11,886 bases of DNA from Candidatus Hydrogenedentota bacterium (GTDB lineage Bacteria; Hydrogenedentota; Hydrogenedentia; Hydrogenedentales; SLHB01), in the NCBI GenBank assembly GCA_013349485.1, contig DUZM01000088.1, positions 1-11,886 of the forward strand. Reading direction: 5' to 3'. Made by a program: the position numbers and the translations under genes. Every line of letters starts with the position of its first letter. The stretch's first letter is position 1. The notes under the pieces are model-generated. The model had not been told where the DNA came from, made no database searches, and saw only the letters and a list, made by a program, of their open reading frames with translations. Shown here piece by piece: positions 7,262-11,886 of the stretch.

Positions 7262-7266
7262 AGAGG
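7262..7266 (+). promoter_or_regulatory. Ribosome binding site supporting GTG start at 7273
   Basis: AGAGG six bases before GTG 7273. By contrast, the ATG at 7204 has no purine-rich site and sits against the hairpin stem. Confidence 0.6.
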
Positions 7267-7272
7267 CAAAAC

Positions 7273-8004
7273 GTGAACCCTTCTGAAAGTATTCGAGGTC
7301 TGTGCAGCGCTCTGGTTTCGGGTCTGGAGAAGGCGCTCGGGGATAACTTGTTTGGCGTATATGTATACGGGGCCGCGGCCTTTCCTGATGCTGTCCCCAC
7401 TGGGGACGTTGACTTCCACGTGATTTTGAAGGAAACGGTAAATGACAAGGAAAAGCAGGCGCTGAAGGAACTGCACGCAACGCTCGCGCGGGATTTCCCG
7501 CCGCTGGGCGCGGAACTGGATGGGTACTATATTCTTCTGGACGATGCTCGGGAAGCTTCACCGCCGCCCCATCAACTACAGGCCGATATCGTGGATAGTT
7601 CCTGGGCTTTGCACCGTGCACACTTCCATGCCGGACGCTGCATCGTGCTCTACGGCCCCGACCCGAAGGAGATCTATCCGGCCCCCTCGTGGTCCGAACT
7701 TGAGCAGGCGCTCGACGGGGAACTCCGGTACTGGGCGGATCATCTTGACGAATGCCCGGACTACTGCATTCTGAACCTGTGCCGACTGATGTACAGCTTT
7801 GAGACTCGGAACGTCGTCATTTCAAAAGCAGGCGCCGCTGCCTGGGCTCTGGAAGCCATCCCGGAATGGCGGCAACCGACCGAACTCGCACAGAAATCGT
7901 ACGCGGGCCGGGCGACACCGGAAGACAAGGCGTTCATGACAGCGGAAGTGGGCGGGCTTTATCGCTTCGCCTGCGAGCGCATTCGGGAAAGCCGAAGTGA
8001 TTAA
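7273..8004 (+). CDS. Nucleotidyltransferase, aminoglycoside adenylyltransferase-like
   Basis: Predicted cytoplasmic nucleotidyltransferase of the ANT(3'')/ANT(9)-like group: an NTP_transf_2 domain followed by a DUF4111-type helical domain; 243 aa from GTG 7273. The active-site segment is VYVYGAAAFPDAVPTGDVDFHVI (two parts at residues 29-40 and 41-51), with the metal-binding pair Asp45-x-Asp47. The usual Gly-Ser is here Gly33-Ala34. The C-terminal domain has CILNLCRLMYSFETRNVVISK..AAAWAL, close to the conserved NLCR and SK..GA.WAL blocks of aminoglycoside adenylyltransferases. The in-frame ATG at 7204 would add 23 residues that look non-coding. It is the first of three co-directional genes; the next starts 63 bp downstream. 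It could adenylylate an aminoglycoside or another small hydroxylated molecule; the changed Gly-Ser motif leaves activity uncertain. Confidence 0.82.
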   Translation: MNPSESIRGLCSALVSGLEKALGDNLFGVYVYGAAAFPDAVPTGDVDFHVILKETVNDKEKQALKELHATLARDFPPLGAELDGYYILLDDAREASPPPHQLQADIVDSSWALHRAHFHAGRCIVLYGPDPKEIYPAPSWSELEQALDGELRYWADHLDECPDYCILNLCRLMYSFETRNVVISKAGAAAWALEAIPEWRQPTELAQKSYAGRATPEDKAFMTAEVGGLYRFACERIRESRSD

Positions 8005-8067
8005 GGCCTCAACCTGTACGGCCGAGGGGCGCCGCGGGTTGAGGCGCGGAGATCGAGGGGAACCGTC

Positions 8068-8532
8068 ATGGCACTCCACCACCTTTTCCAGTTGCTTGGC
8101 TTCTTCAAAGAGGCCGGTGAGTATGCGTCGCCCGATGAAGACGCGCTTGCGCAAGCGGGCGCGGACGCGCCGCGGCAGGCTTCGTATCATAAGCGTATTG
8201 TCGCGGTCAGCGTGCTCTTTGGCCTCATGGGTGCGGCACTTGGCGTATATCTGATTGTCGTTGCAGTTGGCGAACAGAAGGCCCAAGAGGGGGCCGGCAA
8301 AGTCCTGTTGGCCCCGCTGGCATTTGCGGCCGGCGGTCTGTTCTTTGGCGTATCGCTCATGTGCTTGCTGGCCCCGCGCAGTTTCCTCACGGGCCCGGTA
8401 GGTCAGAAATGGATGAAACTCATTGGAACCCAAAGCACCGCCGTCGCGCGGGTCGCGTGCTTCCTATTCACGCTGCTCGGATTGGGTTTCATTACCTTCA
8501 TGGCCTGGGCCGCATGGTCGGATATGCAGTGA
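8068..8532 (+). CDS. Predicted three-helix membrane protein, unknown function
   Basis: Not recognised. 154 aa from ATG 8068, with GAGGGG seven bases upstream. A soluble N-terminal stretch of about 40 residues (acidic, SPDEDALAQAGADAP) precedes three hydrophobic helices: about residues 44-66 (VAVSVLFGLMGAALGVYLIVVAV), 80-103 (LLAPLAFAAGGLFFGVSLMCLLA) and 128-150 (ARVACFLFTLLGLGFITFMAW). Gly-rich helices suggest tight packing. It lies between the nucleotidyltransferase and the phosphotransferase-like gene; its TGA overlaps the GTG that can start the latter (GTGA at 8529-8532), suggesting translational coupling. Confidence 0.8.
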   Translation: MALHHLFQLLGFFKEAGEYASPDEDALAQAGADAPRQASYHKRIVAVSVLFGLMGAALGVYLIVVAVGEQKAQEGAGKVLLAPLAFAAGGLFFGVSLMCLLAPRSFLTGPVGQKWMKLIGTQSTAVARVACFLFTLLGLGFITFMAWAAWSDMQ

Positions 8533-9506
8533 GGGCTTCGCCAGTCAGCCCCGAGGAAGATCATATTGTGGACGAAATCATGCACAACGTCGCGGCCGGC
8601 ATGCCGGGGTGGCAGTTTGCAGAACCGCCTCGGGGATTTGGTTGGGCGCCGAACAGGCATTTCCGAGCCGAGCTCGTCAAAGGCGACAGGCGGAAGCGTG
8701 TCGTCATCCGCGAGAGTTGGAGTCCGGCAGGATTCCAGATCGAGCGATACCTTTACCTCAGCGTGTTGGGCGACCTCCCTGTCAAGACGCCACGCCTCTA
8801 GCATACGTTCTCGGCAGGCATTCGACAAACGGGTTGGATGGTCCTCGAGGATGTTGGCGAACAGTGCGCGAACGGCGCATGTCCTGAGGATCGCCGCGCT
8901 TTCCTTCGAGCGTTGGGGGGAATTCATGGTCGAGGACGCCGCCTTACAGAATCGGGTAAATTCTGCGATAGCCCATTGCCGCGCTTTCCGCCGAGCCAGT
9001 GGCACTACAGCGAGTGGGACCGTCTACTCGCGCTCGGCCTCGAATCGCCGGAATACGCGTTGGTGGATTGGATGCCGAACCTTCTCGATTATGTGCGTAC
9101 GAAGGTGGAAGCCGAGCCATTGACGCTTATTCAAGGCGATCCGGATTACTCGAACGTTGTGCTGTCCGATTCCGGTATCGCCCTCGTCGATTGGGAGTAC
9201 GCCATGATCGGTCCGGCAAGCGCAGACCTTGGCCGGGCACTCGAACCCGTCGAGTCTCCTGATGAACTTGAGTCCTACAGGTCCGCGCGTGAAGAAGCCG
9301 GCGCCGAGAGATTATCCCACGGCGTGATTTCTGAACTCGCAGATGTAGGAATTGCGCTGAATTCGCTACGCTGGATCTGCTACTACATAAAGCGCGTCAG
9401 CGACGGCAAGGATCCCGGCGAGGACTGGCGCCGGACCCATTACGTGCCCTGCATCGAGAGGCTTCACACTGTTCGTGCCAGGCGCCCAGACTGGTGTGAG
9501 ACGTAA
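8529..9506 (+). pseudogene. Aminoglycoside phosphotransferase-like (APH fold) gene interrupted by TAG
   Basis: One frame runs from the coupled GTG 8529 to the stop at 9506, but TAG at 8799-8801 breaks it. The upstream part (90 codons) is an APH-like N-lobe: GFGWAPNRHFRAEL, then RKRVVIRES and IERYLYLSVLGDLPVKTPRL. Directly after the TAG the same frame continues as HTFSAGIRQTGWMVLEDVG, the expected lobe linker, and then the C-lobe: LIQGDPDYSNVVL (the Brenner motif; catalytic Asp codon 9138-9140, Asn codon 9153-9155) and ALVDWEYAMIGPASADLGR (DxD-like metal site, Asp codon 9189-9191). The family's HGD is QGD here. Without the TAG it would be about 325 aa, normal for the family. Other starts are possible: GTG 8568 after GAGGAAG, or ATG 8838 for the C-terminal part alone. 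It is read as a recent nonsense pseudogene or a sequencing error; TAG also ends the GH116 and M48 genes, so general TAG recoding is unlikely. Confidence 0.8.
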
Positions 9507-9583
9507 AGCGGAACGGCAAACCGACGCAGGGCGGATCTGTGCGAAGCCTTCCTGCCAGAACGCGGGGATGTTTTGCGGGCAAC

Positions 9584-9602
9584 TACCTTGCATTGCAAGG
9601 TA
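9584..9602. promoter_or_regulatory. Perfect 19-bp palindrome, candidate PadR operator
   Basis: TACCTTGCA-T-TGCAAGGTA: 9-bp arms around one central base, fully covering the -35 hexamer of the promoter in front of the PadR gene. The position and symmetry fit a dimeric repressor site and suggest autoregulation. Confidence 0.8.
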
Positions 9603-9616
9603 CTATGTGGTATAAT
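9588..9616 (+). promoter_or_regulatory. Sigma70-type promoter of the PadR-HAAS operon
   Basis: -35 TTGCAT (9588-9593), a 17-bp spacer, and -10 TATAAT (9611-9616). This is the best promoter in the window; transcription would begin near 9623, about 23 bases before the GTG at 9646. Confidence 0.8.
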
Positions 9617-9645
9617 CCGGTCTGTGTTAAGATCTGTAGCCAGAA

Positions 9646-10014
9646 GTGAGTAACACTGTGGGCACCGTGAATATCGACAATTGGGTCGTCCAACTCCGCA
9701 AAGGGGTTTTGGAGCTTTGTCTCGTCAATCTGCTCGCAAACGGCGAGATCTACGGCTATGACGTGGTAAAGCAACTGGCCCGCGTCAAGGGTCTTGTGGT
9801 TACCGAGGGCACGGTGTATCCCCTATTGTCGCGCTTGCGCAAGGCGGGTTTGTTGACCGCGCGTCTCGAGGAGTCGCCCAGCGGCCCGGCACGGAAATAC
9901 TATGGTCTCAGTAGCGAAGGCCGCCAGGCAAGGGTTCTGATGAACGCTTGTTGGGGCGACTTGCTGAAAGGTATTGCAGAATTGCAGAAGGAAAGGGAGG
10001 GAAACCATGGCTGA
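9646..10014 (+). CDS. PadR family transcriptional regulator
   Basis: DNA-binding repressor-type protein of 122 aa. It has the PadR winged helix: LRKGVLELCLVNLLANGEIYGY (helix 1 and turn, in two parts at about residues 18-27 and 28-39), DVVKQLARVKGLVVTEGTVYP (helices 2-3, in part) and LLSRLRKAGLLTARLEES with the wing SGPARKYYGLSSEGR. A short C-terminal helix, as in the small PadR-s2 class, provides dimerisation. The start is GTG 9646; GTG 9658 and GTG 9667 are alternatives, none with a strong ribosome site. Its stop overlaps the next gene's ATG by 8 bases, so the two are translated together. It probably represses its own operon through the palindrome at 9584-9602. The inducing signal may come from the membrane partner encoded next. 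Confidence 0.93.
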   Translation: MSNTVGTVNIDNWVVQLRKGVLELCLVNLLANGEIYGYDVVKQLARVKGLVVTEGTVYPLLSRLRKAGLLTARLEESPSGPARKYYGLSSEGRQARVLMNACWGDLLKGIAELQKEREGNHG

Positions 10015-10810
10015 GTGGACGCCGGAAGCGCGGGAATACCTGGAGGGCTATTTGGCCCAGGTGAGTGCACTCGCACGCCAAAAAGGAGACGACGCCGACG
10101 AGATTGCGGCGGATCTGCGTGTGCATATCACGTGTGAGGCCGAAAAAGCCGTGGATGCAGTTGTGACGTTGGATGATCTACGGAGGACTATCGCTGTGGT
10201 GGGGACGCCGGAGCAAGTGATTGATGCGGGGCTCCCGACAGCAATCCCCGGCACCCCCCGACCTTCAGTGGCGCGGGAGGACGCCCCAACCCCGTTGTTG
10301 AGCCCCATGCCGCCAGCGCCACGCGCGCGTTCCTCGGTAGGGTGCTGGATTGTGGGTATTGTGGCGGCAGTGTTATGTGCGATTGCTATTCCCGCCATCG
10401 TGATAGCCGGGCTGCTACTCGTTCGTGCAGGAAAGCGCGCAGAGTCAATGTACATGTACCACGTGGAGTCCGCCGTACGTTTTGACCGCGGCGTCTACAC
10501 GGCAAATGAGAAGGCTGTGATCGACTCCCTGCGCACCATCGCATCGGCGCAGACCCAATACCATGCGTATACAAGAAGTTATGCCACGACGATTGGCGCG
10601 TTGTACGCACCAGACGACCTCCAAATGCAGTTCATTGATGCCGAGCTAGCGATCGGCACTAAGCAGGGCTATGTCTTTTCGATCACGAGTACGGATCCGG
10701 CGGCGCGTTGGAAATGCGAGGCAAAGCCGTCAGTCCAAAGCAAGGACGGCGCTCGCGCATTCACAACAGACGAAACCGGCGTAATCTTCTGTGACGGTCG
10801 CCCCATCTGA
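10007..10810 (+). CDS. HAAS-like membrane protein with C-terminal pilin-like domain
   Basis: Predicted PadR partner, 267 aa. ATG 10007 follows GGAGG by six bases and overlaps the PadR stop. Domains: a helical cytoplasmic N-terminus (residues 1-75, EAREYLEGYLAQVSALARQK..ADEIAADLRVHI..VGTPEQVID) resembling the DUF1700/HAAS domains encoded next to PadR regulators; a Pro-rich linker (about 78-107); one hydrophobic helix (about 113-140, AVLCAIAIPAIVIAGLLLV); and an extracytoplasmic domain (about 165-267) in which NEKAVIDSLRTIASAQTQY, GTKQGYVFSI and GARAFTTDETGVIFCDG match the type IV pilin-like / pseudopilin pattern common in Acidobacteria and relatives. The usual prepilin cleavage site is absent because the HAAS part takes the N-terminus. 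It is likely a membrane sensor or anchor that tunes the PadR protein. Domain calls are by eye: good for the overall plan, moderate for function. Confidence 0.8.
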   Translation: MAEWTPEAREYLEGYLAQVSALARQKGDDADEIAADLRVHITCEAEKAVDAVVTLDDLRRTIAVVGTPEQVIDAGLPTAIPGTPRPSVAREDAPTPLLSPMPPAPRARSSVGCWIVGIVAAVLCAIAIPAIVIAGLLLVRAGKRAESMYMYHVESAVRFDRGVYTANEKAVIDSLRTIASAQTQYHAYTRSYATTIGALYAPDDLQMQFIDAELAIGTKQGYVFSITSTDPAARWKCEAKPSVQSKDGARAFTTDETGVIFCDGRPI

Positions 10811-10827
10811 GCGGATCATCTGCGGCA

Positions 10828-10916
10828 GGGTGGCACCTTCAAACTGTGTTTGGAGGTGTCTTGGAGGTACTCCCTTGAAGGCCTCACCTCCAAGCTGTCG
10901 CTTGAAGGTGCCACCC
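10828..10916. repeat. 89-bp inverted repeat after the PadR operon
   Basis: The outer arms are a perfect 15-bp inverted repeat, GGGTGGCACCTTCAA (10828-10842) and its complement (10902-10916). After a mismatched stretch, an inner 9-bp pair TTGGAGGTG / CACCTCCAA (10850-10858 and 10885-10893) continues the fold. It starts 18 bases after the stop of the HAAS gene, so it could end transcription, but it lacks a T-run. Confidence 0.75.
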
Positions 10917-11028
10917 ACCTGGTGAATTGTCGCCGGCCAATGCAGGCACCAAACACGACGACTGGCGCCTAGGCAGCCTGCGCGCATTTCTGCCAGTTAC
11001 GGGATGGCAATTCCAGATCGAGTGTATG

Positions 11029-11037
11029 TGCTATGAT
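11029..11037 (+). promoter_or_regulatory. Candidate extended -10 promoter for the oxidoreductase gene
   Basis: TG-C-TATGAT matches the extended -10 form (TGnTATnAT). Only a weak TTCCAG lies upstream as -35. It is about 100 bases before ATG 11137. Confidence 0.35.
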
Positions 11038-11136
11038 GAGGTCGTGGGTTACAGGGAAGCGAGACGCGTTGCAGGGATCGAAGCATGTTTGACTAGGCCG
11101 GCGTTCGTTTAGCGGCCCTCTTGGAGGATAACGCAG

Positions 11137-11886
11137 ATGGAAAAGGACGTGAGACCGGGGATGACGCGGCGAGAGTTTGCCAAGACGTCGGCCATAGCGA
11201 GTTTCGCCATTCTAAGTTCGCGGTCGTGCGTGGCCGAGGCGAACTCGGAAACACTCAAGGTGGGGTTGCTCGGTTGCGGCAATCGCGGCACGGGGGCGGC
11301 GATCAATATGCTCGAGGGCAACGACAACGTCAAGTTGGTTGCGATGGCGGACCTCTTCCCGGATCGGTTGGCGGGGTCAAAACGTTTGATGGCCAACCAT
11401 GAAAACTTGGACGTGCGATCGAAGTTCACCGTGGAAGACGAGTTGTGCTTCACCGGCCTTGACGCGTATGAAAAGATCCTGAGCACCGACATCGACATCA
11501 TTATCGAAGGTACGTTGCCATATTGCCGGCCAACGCACATCGAGGCCGCGGTCAAAGCCAAGAAACACATCTTTACTGAGAAACCTGTGGCCGTTGACCC
11601 GCACGGCGTAAACAAGATCCTTGTGGCGGCAGAGAAGCACAAGAAGATGGGGCTGTCGTTTGTTGCCGGCACGCAGCGCCGGCACCAGCGCGAGTACATC
11701 GAGACAATCCAGAAGATCCACGACGGCGCCATCGGCGAAGTGATGTCGCTTCGTGCATACTGGTGCAGCGGCCTGCCGTTCGCGTTCGACCGCAGGCCCG
11801 AATGGGGCGACCTCGAGTGTCGCATCCGCAACTGGTACGCCTACTGCTGGGTGGCGGGTGATAACATCGTCGAGCAGCACGTACAC
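11137..11886 (+). CDS. Tat-signal Gfo/Idh/MocA family oxidoreductase, 3' end missing
   Basis: NAD(P)-dependent sugar-type dehydrogenase, exported by the Tat pathway; 250 codons are visible and the frame runs off the right edge without a stop. ATG 11137 is preceded by GGAGG nine bases upstream. The N-terminal signal is MTRREFAKTSAIASFAIL with Arg11-Arg12. The Rossmann motif is GLLGCGNRG (Gly46-x-Gly48-x-x-Gly51), followed by the acidic strand end VAMADLF. EGTLPYCRPTHIEAAVKAKK leads into HIFTEKPVAVDP with the family Lys-Pro pair (Glu148-Lys149-Pro150). GTQRRHQREY and the final WVAGDNIVEQHVH are typical of the PVC/Hydrogenedentota-type secreted members, where the His pair lies in the catalytic region. 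The missing part should be roughly 150-200 residues. Substrate is probably a sugar or cyclitol derivative; it cannot be named. Minus-strand frames over the same bases are shadows. Confidence 0.9.
   Translation, partial: MEKDVRPGMTRREFAKTSAIASFAILSSRSCVAEANSETLKVGLLGCGNRGTGAAINMLEGNDNVKLVAMADLFPDRLAGSKRLMANHENLDVRSKFTVEDELCFTGLDAYEKILSTDIDIIIEGTLPYCRPTHIEAAVKAKKHIFTEKPVAVDPHGVNKILVAAEKHKKMGLSFVAGTQRRHQREYIETIQKIHDGAIGEVMSLRAYWCSGLPFAFDRRPEWGDLECRIRNWYAYCWVAGDNIVEQHVH

Larger units (their letters stand above)
6802..7272. other. Intergenic region dominated by inverted repeats
   Basis: About 470 bases without a supported gene; long minus-strand frames crossing it are antisense shadows. It holds a weak hairpin CTTGGG-TGCAAG-CCCAAG at 7042-7059, the nested inverted repeat at 7070-7186 and the strong hairpin at 7205-7233. 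No good sigma70 promoter for the downstream nucleotidyltransferase gene was found. Confidence 0.6.
10811..11136. other. Intergenic region with a large palindrome and candidate promoter
   Basis: No gene is seen. The left half is the imperfect palindrome at 10828-10916. The right half contains the TATGAT box at 11032-11037 and the GGAGG ribosome site for the oxidoreductase gene. The segment 10920-11020 holds nothing I can identify. Confidence 0.6.

Noticed and set aside
6148..7621. Two overlapping long minus-strand frames (6148-7002 and 6671-7621)
   Set aside because: They are antisense to the bacterioferritin-like and nucleotidyltransferase genes and run through the palindromic repeat; the translations look random.
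8799..8801. TAG recoded as an amino acid in this organism
   Set aside because: TAG is the natural stop of the GH116 gene (2244-2246) and of the M48 gene (2261-2263 on the minus strand), where extension would produce overlapping, non-family sequence.
11109..11886. Minus-strand frames at the right edge
   Set aside because: The plus strand encodes an unmistakable Gfo/Idh/MocA protein with Tat signal, GxGxxG and EKP motifs over the same bases.

Overview
The window looks like chromosomal DNA from a GC-rich, Gram-negative-type bacterium. It encodes a Tat-exported Gfo/Idh/MocA oxidoreductase, a GH116-type glycosidase, a lipoprotein M48 protease and a PadR regulator paired with a HAAS-like membrane protein, and its intergenic spaces carry many palindromic repeats. 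That mix is typical of uncultivated or heterotrophic lineages such as Hydrogenedentota, Planctomycetota or Lentisphaerota. This placement is inference; there is no rRNA or marker gene here to confirm it.

Layout. (1) 1-2246 (+): 3' part of a GH116 / GBA2-like glycoside hydrolase; its true start lies left of the window. (2) 2261-3985 (-): an AAC(3)-family acetyltransferase homologue followed by an M48 metalloprotease lipoprotein, 36 bp apart and convergent with the GH116 gene. (3) 3986-4712: non-coding, with two small hairpins, copy A of a 99-bp repeat and a TATAAT box. (4) 4713-5084 (+): a small two-helix membrane protein of unknown role. (5) 5085-5407: non-coding, with repeat copy B and another TATAAT box. 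(6) 5408-6187 (+): a class I SAM methyltransferase. (7) 6262-6801 (+): a bacterioferritin-like di-iron protein. (8) 6802-7272: non-coding, dominated by a 117-bp nested inverted repeat and a 12-bp-stem hairpin. (9) 7273-9506 (+): a nucleotidyltransferase (aminoglycoside adenylyltransferase-like), a three-helix membrane protein, and an aminoglycoside-phosphotransferase-like gene interrupted by an in-frame TAG. (10) 9584-10810 (+): a well-formed promoter carrying a perfect 19-bp palindrome, then a PadR regulator overlapping a HAAS-like membrane protein with a pilin-like C-terminal domain. (11) 10811-11136: a large palindrome and a candidate promoter. (12) 11137-11886 (+): the 5' part of a Tat-signal Gfo/Idh/MocA oxidoreductase, cut by the right edge.

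How they may work together: the flanking GH116 and Gfo/Idh/MocA genes fit a glycan- or sugar-using lifestyle. The PadR-HAAS pair looks like a self-contained, autoregulated membrane signalling unit. The centre holds homologues of all three aminoglycoside-modifying enzyme classes (acetyl-, nucleotidyl- and phosphotransferase) within about 6.4 kb. They are not in one operon, the nucleotidyltransferase and phosphotransferase homologues have altered motifs, and one is broken, so a resistance role is unproven. The region 4.7-6.2 kb is lower in GC than its surroundings and bordered by repeats, suggesting acquired DNA. I see no rRNA, tRNA, CRISPR array, transposase or phage gene.
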